Positions 1-8,000 of a DNA stretch of 30,296 bases are shown here, one piece after another; the first letter of the stretch is position 1, and every line of letters starts with the position of its first letter. This DNA is from JASHVB01 sp049522565 (GTDB taxonomy: Bacteria; Pseudomonadota; Alphaproteobacteria; Acetobacterales; Acetobacteraceae). Both the position numbers and the translations under genes were made by a program. The stretch covers positions 1 to 30,296 of the forward strand of contig JBEKNT010000021.1 of NCBI GenBank assembly GCA_049522565.1, in the 5' to 3' direction. The notes beneath the pieces are model-generated. The model was not told where the DNA came from. It made no database searches and worked only from the letters and a program-made list of their open reading frames with translations.

Positions 1-1
1 A

Positions 2-110
2 GACACGCAAGCGGCGAGGGTGATCGGCTCGGCCCGCTGAAAACCGGCAGTCTGCGCGACCCGACCACCCTCGCCGCTTGCGCGTCTCGACCTCTCCCGC
101 GCGGCGCGCG
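2..110. repeat. intergenic palindromic repeat, family A
   Basis: Positions 2-22 and 66-86 form an inverted repeat of 21 bp with one mismatch and a 43-base loop. It is followed by a ctctcccgc-type block near 91-113. The right half (caccctcgccg, then cgcgtctcg, then a ctcccgc/gcgggag block) is closely similar to 26593-26646, so this is a dispersed element rather than a one-off terminator. It lies just upstream of the first gene; what lies to its left is outside the window. Confidence 0.7.
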
Positions 111-139
111 CGAGGTAACGGCGAGGTATAGGAGTGGAC

Positions 140-1228
140 ATGCCCATCGCCTCCCTGGAATCCGCCCTCTACCGCATCGAACTTCCGGTGCCGCTGTCGG
201 ACTCCACGCACGGCACGATGACGCATTTCGAACTGGTCACCGTCCGCCTGCGCGACGGCGACGGCGCCGAGGGGGTCGGCTGGACCTACACCACCGGGGC
301 CGGCGGCGCCGCGGTGCACGCGCTGATCGACCAGGGCCTGCGCAACGTGCTGCTTGGCGCCGACCCCGACGCGATCGAGGCGCTGTGGCAAAAGATGTGG
401 TGGCGCCTGCACTACGGCGGGCGTGGCGGCTCGGTGAGCCTGGCCGTCTCGGCCTGCGACATCGCGCTGTGGGACCTGAAGGCGCGCCGGCTGAATATAC
501 CGCTGTGGCGCTTGCTCGCCGGGTTCGACCCCGCGGTGCCGTGTTACGCCGGCGGCATCGACCTCGAGTTCACCCTCGACGCACTGCTGCGGCAGACCGA
601 CGACAATCTCGCCAAGGGGTTCCGCGCCATCAAGATGAAGGTCGGGCGGGCGCGGCTGTCGGAAGACGTGGAACGCGTGCGGACGATGCGTGCGCATCTC
701 GGACCGGACTTTCCGCTGATGGCCGATGCCAACATGCGCTGGACGGTGGACGAGGCGATCCGCGCCGCCCGCGCCATGCGGGACGCGAACCTCGTCTGGT
801 TGGAGGAGCCGACCATCCCCGACGACGTCGCCGGCCACGCCCGCATCGTGCGCGACGGCGGCGTGCCGATCGCCACCGGCGAGAACCTGCACACGTTGCA
901 CGAATTCACCCAGATGATCGCCGCCGGCGGCGTGACCTTCCCCGAGCCGGACGTGACCAACTGCGGCGGCGTCACCGTGTTCATGAAGGTGGCACATCTG
1001 GCGGAGGCGTACAACCTGCCGCTCACCTCGCATGGCGCGCACGATCTGACGGTGCATCTGCTGGCGGCCGCGCCGAACCGGTCGTACCTGGAGGTGCATG
1101 GCTTTGGGCTGGATCGCTACATCCAGCAGCCGATGGAACTGCGCGACGGCAAGGCGATCGCCTCCGAGCGGCCGGGCCACGGCGTTGCCTTCGACTGGGC
1201 GGCGTTGGAGGGCACGCGCCCGGGCTGA
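140..1228 (+). CDS. mandelate racemase/muconate lactonizing enzyme family protein (enolase superfamily)
   Basis: A two-domain enolase-superfamily enzyme of about 362 residues that would abstract an alpha proton from a carboxylate substrate using Mg2+. Every key position of the mandelate racemase subgroup is visible. The KxK pair is K165/K167, the metal ligands are D196, E222 and E248, and the Asp-His dyad is D271 and H298. These are offset by exactly one from mandelate racemase numbering when translation starts at the ATG at 140. That ATG has AGGAG at 130-134 with ideal spacing; an in-frame GTG at 134 is possible but overlaps the ribosome binding site. The substrate (sugar acid, hydroxy acid or other) cannot be read from sequence. 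No transporter or dehydratase partner is adjacent, so the pathway is unknown. The subgroup is certain; the exact activity is not. Confidence 0.93.
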   Translation: MPIASLESALYRIELPVPLSDSTHGTMTHFELVTVRLRDGDGAEGVGWTYTTGAGGAAVHALIDQGLRNVLLGADPDAIEALWQKMWWRLHYGGRGGSVSLAVSACDIALWDLKARRLNIPLWRLLAGFDPAVPCYAGGIDLEFTLDALLRQTDDNLAKGFRAIKMKVGRARLSEDVERVRTMRAHLGPDFPLMADANMRWTVDEAIRAARAMRDANLVWLEEPTIPDDVAGHARIVRDGGVPIATGENLHTLHEFTQMIAAGGVTFPEPDVTNCGGVTVFMKVAHLAEAYNLPLTSHGAHDLTVHLLAAAPNRSYLEVHGFGLDRYIQQPMELRDGKAIASERPGHGVAFDWAALEGTRPG

Positions 1229-1460
1229 TTTGGCAGCCATTCCGGAGCGAAACCGTTTCCCTAGCCGGCAAGCCCGGTCACGCCGGCGCAGGTCGTCATA
1301 CCTTGTCTTCCCGGGTGAGGCGAAGCTGTTCCTCGGTGGGTGGGGCAATGTCGCGCCGGCCGAGCGGACCCCGCCCCCGGACGCTTGATTCGGGGGCGGC
1401 ATGACGGGGAAGGCGCCGGCATCTCCTGAAATGGGTGGCAACCGTATTTTTGTTCTTGAT
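1229..1460. repeat. intergenic region with a degenerate family B palindrome
   Basis: No convincing gene is seen here. A 9-bp stem at 1371-1379/1391-1399 (11-base loop containing gcttgatt) is followed by gcggcatgacg. This matches the right part of the element at 25120-25153, where a hairpin with loop gcgcttga is followed by ggccggcatgacg. A cgccggcgcagg segment near 1280 resembles the left part of the same element. It could act as a terminator for the upstream gene, but no U-tract is present. Confidence 0.5.
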
Positions 1461-1474
1461 TTGATCTGCGTCAA
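1461..1474 (+). promoter_or_regulatory. candidate FNR/FixK/Dnr-type binding site
   Basis: The sequence TTGAT-CTGC-GTCAA matches the CRP/FNR-family palindrome TTGAT-N4-ATCAA at 9 of 10 defined positions and fits FixK-type sites fully. It lies in a locally AT-rich stretch. If it acts as a class II activator site centred at -41.5, transcription would begin near 1509 and a -10 element would fall at about 1497-1502 (tatgtc). That would put the ATG at 1555 on the transcript and exclude the ATG at 1498. No regulator gene is in the window. Confidence 0.5.
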
Positions 1475-1554
1475 AGCCATTAACAAGCAATGGTTGTATG
1501 TCTTGCGCCAGCAAAAGAGACCCGACCGCAAGGCCGAGCCGGCGGGGGCCGGCC

Positions 1555-2163
1555 ATGACAACCATCTGCTGGACCGTCATCCACCGTGCGACCACACCGG
1601 TCGCACGGGTCGTCGCTCGTTTTGGCCACGCCGCACGACACGCCATCCGCCCCGTCGCTTATCGTGCCGCACGAATGCCAAACGACGCAGCGGCCGCCGC
1701 AGGGCCGGCGCGCACCTGGGTGGAAGTCGTCTGCAAAATCGTCCCGGCCGCGCTGGTCGGTGGCGGCTTGCTGGCACCCTATCCGGTCAACCCGCCGCGG
1801 CTGCCGGCGCCTCCCGCGCCGATCGTCCAGCCGGCACCCCCAACCTCGCCGTGGCTGTTTCCCCCTGGCACGCCCACCGCGCCTGCGACGCCGGTGCAGC
1901 CCTATCCCACGCCGGTCCCGGTCGAGCCGACCGGACCGGTACCCGTCGGGCCGCCCTCGGTCGGACCGACGTCGCCGCCGGTCGAAGCCGTCCCCGAGCC
2001 GTCCTCGGCCGGTCTGCTGCTGGGCGGCGCGGCTGTCCTGTTGGTGATCCGGGCGGCGACGCGGCGAACGCGGCCACACACTGCCGGCTCAGCCGGCTCA
2101 GCCGGCGGCGGCGAGCCAGGCCCGCGCCAGACGCACCTGATCAGGCGCGGCCCAGTCCTGTGA
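1555..2163 (+). CDS. proline-rich protein with PEP-CTERM-like sorting signal
   Basis: A predicted 202-residue protein. Residues 61-77 are hydrophobic and 78-145 are dominated by proline with alanine, threonine and valine. The C-terminal region carries V-P-E-P-S-S (146-151), a hydrophobic stretch of about 15 residues, then an arginine-rich cluster (166-173). This is the layout of PEP-CTERM signals processed by exosortase in exopolysaccharide-producing bacteria. It is unusual in two ways: it lacks a clean N-terminal signal peptide, and about 29 low-complexity residues follow the arginine cluster, where such proteins normally end. The tail overlaps the convergent gene by 66 bp. The start at 1555 is preferred to 1498 because of the regulatory site upstream. 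No exosortase is in the window, so sorting is inferred from motif only. Confidence 0.55.
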   Translation: MTTICWTVIHRATTPVARVVARFGHAARHAIRPVAYRAARMPNDAAAAAGPARTWVEVVCKIVPAALVGGGLLAPYPVNPPRLPAPPAPIVQPAPPTSPWLFPPGTPTAPATPVQPYPTPVPVEPTGPVPVGPPSVGPTSPPVEAVPEPSSAGLLLGGAAVLLVIRAATRRTRPHTAGSAGSAGGGEPGPRQTHLIRRGPVL

Positions 2164-2724
2164 ACCTTCCTGGGACCGCACCAGCGTCCGGTCGCGGCCG
2201 GCGAACACCAGTGTTTGCGGCAGCGCGAAACGGTCCGCCTCCACGCGGAAGGCGGCGGCGGTGATGCTCTCCGGCCCCTGTGCCGCGAGCCGCCAGTGGC
2301 GGAATGGCAGACTGGCCTTGCGCGCATAGGCCTGATCGCCGCGCCAGTTCATCTCGTGGCTGAGCAATACGACATCGATCGCTTCCGGTCCGAGCAGGGA
2401 GGCCAGCGCACGGATCGTCGGCAGTTCCTCGAGACAGCCGGCACACCAGGCGGCCCATAGATTGACCAGCACCAGCGGGCGGGTGAGTTCGCTCAGCCGG
2501 TGCGCGGCGCCTTGCGGATCGGTGAACTCGGCTTGGGCCAGGGCTTCGGCCTGCCGCCGCTCGGCCGGCGAGGTAATGGAGGCGCCCTGCTCCGTCGGCG
2601 AGGCGGCCGAGGTTCGCAGTTCGGCCGGCGAGGCGGCCGAGGTGCGGTGCGCGTTCACGCCCAGCGGCAAGGCTGCCAGCAGGCCCAGCGCGGTGCGACG
2701 GTCGACACGCGGCGGTCGGTGCAT
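2098..2724 (-). CDS. TlpA-like thioredoxin-fold thiol-disulfide protein
   Basis: A 208-residue exported redoxin of the TlpA/ResA/AhpC-TSA group. The N-terminus (residues 1-25) has an RR-containing basic start followed by a leucine/alanine-rich segment, fitting a Tat or Sec signal. Residues 31-60 hold three imperfect 10-residue repeats of the pattern A-S-P-x-E. The thioredoxin fold begins near residue 67 and has the active site W-C-A-G-C with C94 and C97, then a later L-P-Q-T cis-proline motif. CAGC is less common than CGPC or CPPC. The ATG at 2724 is chosen because an upstream ATG at 2778 would add a non-signal-like extension. It probably reduces or oxidises periplasmic thiols. It lies in the position downstream of fabZ where lpxA often sits, 123 bp away, so co-transcription is uncertain. 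Confidence 0.82.
   Translation of the reverse strand: MHRPPRVDRRTALGLLAALPLGVNAHRTSAASPAELRTSAASPTEQGASITSPAERRQAEALAQAEFTDPQGAAHRLSELTRPLVLVNLWAAWCAGCLEELPTIRALASLLGPEAIDVVLLSHEMNWRGDQAYARKASLPFRHWRLAAQGPESITAAAFRVEADRFALPQTLVFAGRDRTLVRSQEGSQDWAAPDQVRLARAWLAAAG
2572..2661. repeat. in-frame 30-bp tandem repeat, about 3 copies
   Basis: A GC-rich unit containing tcggcgaggcggccgagg occurs in three imperfect tandem copies of 30 bp. It encodes three decapeptides just after the signal peptide of the redoxin gene. The reading frame is kept, so copy-number change would alter only the length of the linker between signal and fold. Confidence 0.6.
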
Positions 2725-2847
2725 GCGGGCACAACTCCGGTCGGGCGGATCACAGATAAAGCGAGGCGGCCCGATCACCTTGATCTCGACGCTACGGTCG
2801 GTTCGCCTCGCGACCCAACCGACCTCTTCCGCAAGGCGGGAGAGGTT

Positions 2848-3363
2848 TTATGGTGGCGCGGCGCGGTCCATGATCATCGCCGCATAGGTGGCTTCCGCCA
2901 CCGACACGCCGTCAACCCTTGCCGTGGCGCTGAACTTCCAGACGCCGCCACGATTGCGTTCCTTGGCGACATGGATGCGCAACTGGTCGCCCGGCACCAC
3001 CGGGCGGCGAAACTTTGCGCCCTCGATCGACATGAAATAGACCACCTTGCCGGCGGCCTCGGGACCCAGCGTCTCCACCACCAGCACCGCGGCGGTCTGC
3101 GCCATGCTTTCGATGATCAGCACGCCCGGCATCACCGGATGGTTGGGAAAATGCCCGGCGAAGAAGGACTCGTTCACCGACACGTTCTTGATGCCGATCG
3201 CCGAGACGTTCGGCACCAGGTCCACCACCCGGTCGATCAGCAGAAACGGGTAGCGATGCGGGATCGCATGCATGATGCGGGCGATATCGACCAGCGCAAT
3301 CGCGCCGCCTTTGCCCTGGCTGACCGCCGCGGTGCCATCCTGTTGCCGTGTGGTCGCGTCCAT
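2848..3363 (-). CDS. fabZ: 3-hydroxyacyl-[acyl-carrier-protein] dehydratase FabZ
   Basis: A 171-residue hotdog-fold dehydratase that removes water from 3-hydroxyacyl-ACP in type II fatty acid synthesis. The family signature H-R-Y-P-F-L-L-I-D-R is followed by the helix motif H-F-P-N-H-P-V-M-P-G. The catalytic histidine lies in that motif and the catalytic glutamate in the following E-S-M-A-Q segment. The N-terminus is about 20 residues longer than compact FabZ proteins, which is usual in this lineage. Translation starts 5 bp after the lpxD stop, so the two are surely co-transcribed. The neighbourhood joins 3-hydroxyacyl-ACP use in lipid A (lpxD) with its drain into membrane fatty acids. Confidence 0.97.
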   Translation of the reverse strand: MDATTRQQDGTAAVSQGKGGAIALVDIARIMHAIPHRYPFLLIDRVVDLVPNVSAIGIKNVSVNESFFAGHFPNHPVMPGVLIIESMAQTAAVLVVETLGPEAAGKVVYFMSIEGAKFRRPVVPGDQLRIHVAKERNRGGVWKFSATARVDGVSVAEATYAAMIMDRAAPP

Positions 3364-3368
3364 TCCGC

Positions 3369-4460
3369 TCAGTCCGTATCCGTCTCCGTGGGCGGCGCTT
3401 GCGGTGCCACACCCTGCACCCCTGTCGGCCGTTTCGCACTCTCGCGCACCAGTCGGCGAAGGAAGGCTATTTCGCGAAACATGGCACGCGCCGGCTGCGC
3501 CGGACTGCCCACCACATCCGCGCCCGCCGGCACGTCCGACATAACGCCGGCCTGCGCGCCGACCCGGGCCTTGCGACCGATCCTCAGATGTCCCGCCAGC
3601 CCGGCCTGCCCGCCGAGCATGACATGGTCCTCGAGAATGGTGGACCCGGCAATGCCGACCTGCGCGACAACAACGCAGCCACGCCCCAGGTGGACGTTGT
3701 GCCCGATCTGCACCAGGTTGTCGAGGCGAGACCCGGCGCCGATCACCGTGTCCTGTAGCGATCCACGGTCGATCGTGGTGTTGGCTCCGACCTCGACGTC
3801 ATCCTCCACGACGACCCGGCCAAGCTGCGGCACGCTGCGGAACCCCTCCGCCGTGGCGGCAAAGCCGAAGCCTTCCTGGCCGATTCGCGCCCCCGGATAG
3901 ACGTAAACCCGCGCCCCGAGCAGGGCATGGGAGATGCTGGCATGGGGGCCGATCCGGCAATCCGGCCCGAGCACGACGCCGCGACCCAGCACCGCCAGCG
4001 GCGCGATGCAGCAGCGCGGGCCGATCTCCACCGCGGCGCCGATCACCGCGAGCGGGCCGATCTCGGCCGATGGATCGATAACGGCGTCCTCGGCCACCAC
4101 CGCGCTGGGATGCACCCCCGGGTGGAGCGGCGGCAGAGGATGGAACAGCGCGGCGACCCTGGCCCAGGCCGCATAGGGTTCGTCGGTCACGAGCGGCACC
4201 GCCGTTGCCGGCACCCGTGCCGCCAGATCCGGATGCACGATCACCGCGCCGGCGCCGGTTTGCTCGAGCGCGGGAACGTATTTGCGATTGTTGAGGAAGC
4301 TCACCTCGTCCGGACCGGCAGTCTGCAGCGGCGCGACGCCGGCCAGCATGATCCGGCGCGGTGGCGCCTCCGCCTCGGCGGCGTCGGCCACCGCCGCCAG
4401 CGAGTGCGGGCCAGTCCGCTGGAAGAAGCGTGGATCGCCTGCGATCTCCGGCCAGTCCAC
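3369..4460 (-). CDS. lpxD: UDP-3-O-acylglucosamine N-acyltransferase LpxD
   Basis: A 363-residue cytoplasmic acyltransferase that adds the second 3-hydroxyacyl chain (N-linked, position 2) during lipid A biosynthesis. An N-terminal uridine-binding domain (about 1-105) precedes a left-handed beta helix of hexapeptide repeats (about 110-320), seen as repeated I-G-P/L-G-x-x-C/V patterns. The catalytic histidine region I-G-H-N-V lies near residue 253. The C-terminal helical extension used for ACP binding is present. The start is a GTG at 4460 with a strong GGAGG seven bases upstream. It follows skp after a 217-bp repeat-containing gap and precedes fabZ by 5 bp. Presence of the gene indicates a lipid A-containing outer membrane. 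Confidence 0.97.
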   Translation of the reverse strand: MDWPEIAGDPRFFQRTGPHSLAAVADAAEAEAPPRRIMLAGVAPLQTAGPDEVSFLNNRKYVPALEQTGAGAVIVHPDLAARVPATAVPLVTDEPYAAWARVAALFHPLPPLHPGVHPSAVVAEDAVIDPSAEIGPLAVIGAAVEIGPRCCIAPLAVLGRGVVLGPDCRIGPHASISHALLGARVYVYPGARIGQEGFGFAATAEGFRSVPQLGRVVVEDDVEVGANTTIDRGSLQDTVIGAGSRLDNLVQIGHNVHLGRGCVVVAQVGIAGSTILEDHVMLGGQAGLAGHLRIGRKARVGAQAGVMSDVPAGADVVGSPAQPARAMFREIAFLRRLVRESAKRPTGVQGVAPQAPPTETDTD

Positions 4461-4526
4461 TGCACGCCCTCCGGTTACGCGCTACGCTGTGTCGTTCACC
4501 TCTGCCGCTCGCGCGGGACAGGTGAA

Positions 4527-4655
4527 GGCGCGAAGCGACGAGAGTGAGGGGCGTAACACACGGAGCACCCGTGCGTTACACCCCTCACCCGGCGCTTCGC
4601 GCCGACCTCTCTCGCGAGAGCGGGAGAGGTGTACGAAATTCGTACTCCCGCACCC
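4527..4655. repeat. intergenic palindromic repeat inside the bamA operon
   Basis: Nested inverted repeats fill the gap between skp and lpxD. The outer arms 4527-4537 and 4593-4603 are a perfect 11-bp match. The inner arms 4544-4563 and 4569-4588 match at 18 of 20 with a 5-base loop. A ctctcgcgagagcgggagag block follows, then a small palindrome gtacgaa/ttcgtac at 4631-4645. A transcript from skp into lpxD would fold strongly here and might be attenuated or processed. The motif blocks resemble the elements at 18555 and 26541. Confidence 0.75.
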
Positions 4656-4677
4656 ACCGGAGTCCCTCGTGGCGCGG

Positions 4678-5568
4678 TCAGTGCTTGGCCGGTGCGGTTG
4701 TCGTCGGCTTGGCGGGTGCCGCCGGCTTGGTCGCCGCGGCCGGCTTGGCCGCCTCGGTCGCCCCCGGCTCGGCTTTCGGCGGTGTCATGGCCACGGGCGA
4801 CACGCCTTCCGGCGGGACGACCACCGAGGGCAACACTTTGTTGAGCACGTCGGCAACTTCGGGCGTGAGGTCGAAATCCGCCGTGGTGCCAAGCACCTGA
4901 GCGCGGTTCAGCACCACGTTGATGCCGCGGGCCAGCGCCACCTGCTGCACCACCGCCTCCATCGTCCGGTTGATCTGCGCCATCACGTACTGGCCAGCCT
5001 CCTGGATGATGCGGTTGCGCTCGCCGAACTTACGCCGCGAGTCGGCGATGCGGTCCTGTAGCTCGCGCTCCTTCTGGCGGATTTGCTCCGGCGTCAGCTT
5101 GGCCCGATCGTTCGCCAATTGCTGACCCAAATCGCGCAGCGCCACCTGTTCCTTCTGCGCGTCCTCGTCGAGCTTCTTGTGCCGCTCATTGAACACCTTG
5201 TCGGCCGCCTGGTAGGCCGTCGAAACGCGCAACGCATCCGGGATGGACACGATGCCGACGATGGCGGCCGGGGTGGGCGGACCCTTGGGGACGGGCGGAA
5301 TCTCTGGCGGCGGCGGCAATTGCACCTGGATCTGCTGCGGTGTCGCCGCGCCGGGTTCCTCGGCCGGCGGGGTCGCCTCGGACACCCCTTCGGCCGGAGC
5401 GACCGGCTGCGCCGGGGCGGCGACCCGGCCGGCGGGTGCTGCCGGGCGCGGCTGGGTTGGCACGAACCAGCCAGGATTCTGCTGATCCTGTGCCAGGACA
5501 GCGCGCGGTTGCACGACAAGAGTGAGCGCCAGGGTGGCGCCCGCCACGGAAAGCCAGGAGTTTTTCAC
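4678..5568 (-). CDS. skp: OmpH/Skp family periplasmic chaperone
   Basis: A 296-residue secreted protein of the Skp/OmpH family, which holds unfolded outer-membrane proteins on their way to the Bam complex. A clear signal peptide ends at A-V-L-A-Q (about residue 26). A proline-, alanine- and glutamine-rich linker runs to about residue 110. The coiled-coil arm region follows (about 125-200), rich in K, E, Q and R heptads. The C-terminus (about 255-296) is an Ala/Pro/Lys low-complexity tail. It is nearly twice the length of enterobacterial Skp because of the linker and tail, a common alphaproteobacterial trait. The start is GTG, overlapping the bamA stop by one base (TAGTG), with GAGG upstream, so it is translationally coupled to bamA. 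Confidence 0.9.
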   Translation of the reverse strand: MKNSWLSVAGATLALTLVVQPRAVLAQDQQNPGWFVPTQPRPAAPAGRVAAPAQPVAPAEGVSEATPPAEEPGAATPQQIQVQLPPPPEIPPVPKGPPTPAAIVGIVSIPDALRVSTAYQAADKVFNERHKKLDEDAQKEQVALRDLGQQLANDRAKLTPEQIRQKERELQDRIADSRRKFGERNRIIQEAGQYVMAQINRTMEAVVQQVALARGINVVLNRAQVLGTTADFDLTPEVADVLNKVLPSVVVPPEGVSPVAMTPPKAEPGATEAAKPAAATKPAAPAKPTTTAPAKH

Positions 5569-8000
5569 TAGAACCTCGTGCCGAAGCCGAATCGGAAGAG
5601 CTGCGTCTGATCGCCGGGTTGCTTAATCACGAACGGCGCCAGGTCAATGTTAATCAAGCCGAAGGAGCTGCGCCAGGAGATGCCGACGCCGGCGCCCATC
5701 CGCGGAGCGGACGACGCCCTGATCTCGCAGGGCGCGCCGGGATTGACGGCGCCGGCGGGCTCGACGCATGGGCGGATGAAGCTGGCATCGGTCAACCCGC
5801 CGACATCCACGAAGGCCCGGCCCGACAGACCGAGATCGGGCGAAACCGGCAGCGGGTAGCGCAGCTCGAACGTACCGGTCCAGATGAAGCGGCCGCCGAG
5901 CGGATCGCCGGAAATCGCGTCATGCGGGCCGGCGCCGCCAATCTCGAAGCCGCGCAGGTTGTCGCCGCCAAGGAAGAACCGGTCGATGATCTGTTCCTGC
6001 TTGCCCTCGTTGTACAGGTAGCCGGCGCCGCTCGCGATCTTGAAGCCCCAGTCGCTGTTGCCGGTGAAGCGATCGAGCGGAATGTAGTATGCCCCGTTGA
6101 TGCTGCCGCGGACGTAGTCCACGTCGCCGCCCAGCCCGGCAAAGTCGGTACCCAGGCTGACCAGGAAGCCGGTATGCGGATCGATCTTGCTGTCGCGATA
6201 GTCGAGCGTCAGCACCTGGCCGACCTGCGACAGCAGCGTGGTGCCGGCCTGGTCGGCGATGAACACGCTCGCCGTGCTGGAGATGTCGAACACCGTCCGG
6301 TCCACCAGCGAGTAGGACCAGACCTGCGACAGATGGTCGTTGAAGTCGTAGCCGAGCCGCAACGAGAAGCCGTCGCGCCGCTCGTCATACGGCTCGGTGC
6401 CGAGATAGTCGGTCTGGATCAGGAAGACGTCGGTGCCCGCCACCAGGTTGCGATCGAGGAAATACGGGTCGGTCACCGAAAAATCGATCGAACTCCGCTT
6501 CACCGCCAGGATGCCGTTGATATTGGCGGAAATGCCGGTGCCTACGAGGTTGCGCTCGCCCAGTCCGACATCCAGCAGGGGACCCACGTCGGTCGAGTAG
6601 CCGCCGCCGAAGGTCAGCTCGCCGGTCGCCTTTTCCGTTACCTTGGTGGTGAGGATCGCCTTGTCCGGCGCCGAACCGGGGTTCGGCGTGATGTCAACCG
6701 CGCCAAAATAGCCGAGATCGTTCAGTTGCTGACGCGTCTTGCGGATCGCCTCGGCACTGAACGGATCGCCCTCGGCCAGGGTGAACTGGCGGCGGATCAC
6801 CTTGTCCTGGGTCCGCGTGTTGCCGACGATGTCGATCCGCTCGATATACACGCGCGGCCCTTCGCCCACGTCGAAGGTCAGTGTCACAGTGTGGGCCTTG
6901 CGATCCGGCTCGACCCGCGGCTTCACGTCCACGAATGCGTAGCCGCGTGAGCGCACGTCGTCCTCGATCGCGTCCGCGCTGCGGCCGACGGCGTCGCCGT
7001 CGTACCAGTCGCCTTCCTGCAACTTCAGGTCGCGGCGCAGCACGTCGCCCGGCATGTTGCGGAGCGCCGAATTGATGGCGATCTTGCCGACCCGGTAGCG
7101 CTCGCCCTCATGCACCGTGAACGTGACGAAGAACGCCTTGCGGTCCGGCGACAACTCGGCCGAGGCGTCCACCACCTCGAAATCGGTGTAGCCATTCTTC
7201 AGGTAGAACCGGCGCAGCAACTCCTTGTCGTAGTTGAGCCGTTCGGCGTTGTACTCGTCGGAACTCGAGAGGAAGCGCCACCAGCGCTCCTCACGGCTGT
7301 TGATCACGTCCGACAGCCGATCCTCGCTGAACGCGTGATTGCCGACAAAGGCGATCTTGCTGATCAGCGTCGATGGGCCATCGTTGATCTGATAGACCAC
7401 ATTCACCCGGTTCTGCGGCAGACGGATGAGTTGCGGCACGACGCTGGCGTCGTAGTAGCCCTTCTGGGCGTAGAGATCGAGGATCTTGCGCCGGTCGGCC
7501 TCGGCCAGCGCCGGGGTGTACACCGCGCGCGGCTTGAGTTGCACCTCGGGGCGCAACTGGTCTTCGCTCAGCTTGTGGTTGCCCTCGAAGGCAACGACGC
7601 TGACCAGCGGGTTCTCCACCACGTGCACCACCAGCTTGTTGCCCTGGCGGTCGAGCCGCACGTCCTGGAACAGGCCGGTGGCGTAGAGGGTTTTCAGGCT
7701 GCGGTCGAGCCGGTCGGGATCGAACGGGTCGCCGGCCTGGACGAGCATATAGGAGCGGATGGTACCCGCCTCGATGCGCTGGTTGCCGTCCACCGTGATC
7801 GCCTCGATGGTTCCCCCGGCCGGAGCCGGCGCGGGGGCGGCCGGCCGGGCGCCGGGAGCAGCCGGGCGGGCGGTGGGGGCGGCCGGCCGTGCGGCTGGCG
7901 CCGCCGGCGAGGGGGCGGCCGGCTGCGCGGCGGCGGACACCGCCCAAAGCAGGGGCAGCAGGCAGGCGGCAAGCGGCCGCACCAGGCTCATGCGAATCAA
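5568..8000 (-). CDS. bamA: outer membrane protein assembly factor BamA
   Basis: An 810-residue outer-membrane barrel that inserts beta-barrel proteins. The signal peptide ends near A-A-A-Q (about 26). An unusual Ala/Pro/Arg repeat linker covers about 27-62. Five POTRA domains span about 63-430, beginning at G-T-I-E-A-I-T-V, followed by the Omp85 barrel with the loop-6 R-G-F motif (D-N-L-R-G-F-E). The last residue is phenylalanine, preceded by alternating aromatic residues, which is the outer-membrane insertion signal. The start is probably TTG at 8000, since a GGGGGAG lies seven bases upstream; the ATG at 7991 is 16 bases from it. rseP, which often precedes bamA in alphaproteobacteria, is not adjacent here. 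Confidence 0.97.
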   Translation of the reverse strand: MIRMSLVRPLAACLLPLLWAVSAAAQPAAPSPAAPAARPAAPTARPAAPGARPAAPAPAPAGGTIEAITVDGNQRIEAGTIRSYMLVQAGDPFDPDRLDRSLKTLYATGLFQDVRLDRQGNKLVVHVVENPLVSVVAFEGNHKLSEDQLRPEVQLKPRAVYTPALAEADRRKILDLYAQKGYYDASVVPQLIRLPQNRVNVVYQINDGPSTLISKIAFVGNHAFSEDRLSDVINSREERWWRFLSSSDEYNAERLNYDKELLRRFYLKNGYTDFEVVDASAELSPDRKAFFVTFTVHEGERYRVGKIAINSALRNMPGDVLRRDLKLQEGDWYDGDAVGRSADAIEDDVRSRGYAFVDVKPRVEPDRKAHTVTLTFDVGEGPRVYIERIDIVGNTRTQDKVIRRQFTLAEGDPFSAEAIRKTRQQLNDLGYFGAVDITPNPGSAPDKAILTTKVTEKATGELTFGGGYSTDVGPLLDVGLGERNLVGTGISANINGILAVKRSSIDFSVTDPYFLDRNLVAGTDVFLIQTDYLGTEPYDERRDGFSLRLGYDFNDHLSQVWSYSLVDRTVFDISSTASVFIADQAGTTLLSQVGQVLTLDYRDSKIDPHTGFLVSLGTDFAGLGGDVDYVRGSINGAYYIPLDRFTGNSDWGFKIASGAGYLYNEGKQEQIIDRFFLGGDNLRGFEIGGAGPHDAISGDPLGGRFIWTGTFELRYPLPVSPDLGLSGRAFVDVGGLTDASFIRPCVEPAGAVNPGAPCEIRASSAPRMGAGVGISWRSSFGLINIDLAPFVIKQPGDQTQLFRFGFGTRF

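Noticed and set aside
2..86. CRISPR-like or tRNA-like structure at the window start
   Set aside because: There is only one inverted repeat with no regular spacers, and the arms do not fit a tRNA cloverleaf; it matches the dispersed palindromes.
1371..1399. Rho-independent terminator after the first gene
   Set aside because: The hairpin is strong but no T-run follows, and the sequence matches part of the dispersed family B repeat instead.
1498..1554. ATG at 1498 as start of the PEP-CTERM-like gene
   Set aside because: It coincides with the predicted -10 region of the promoter under the FNR-type site and lacks a ribosome binding site; not fully excluded.
5619..6950. A 443-codon open frame antisense to bamA
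   Set aside because: It is a shadow of high-GC coding sequence; the translation is low complexity with no family features and no ribosome binding site.
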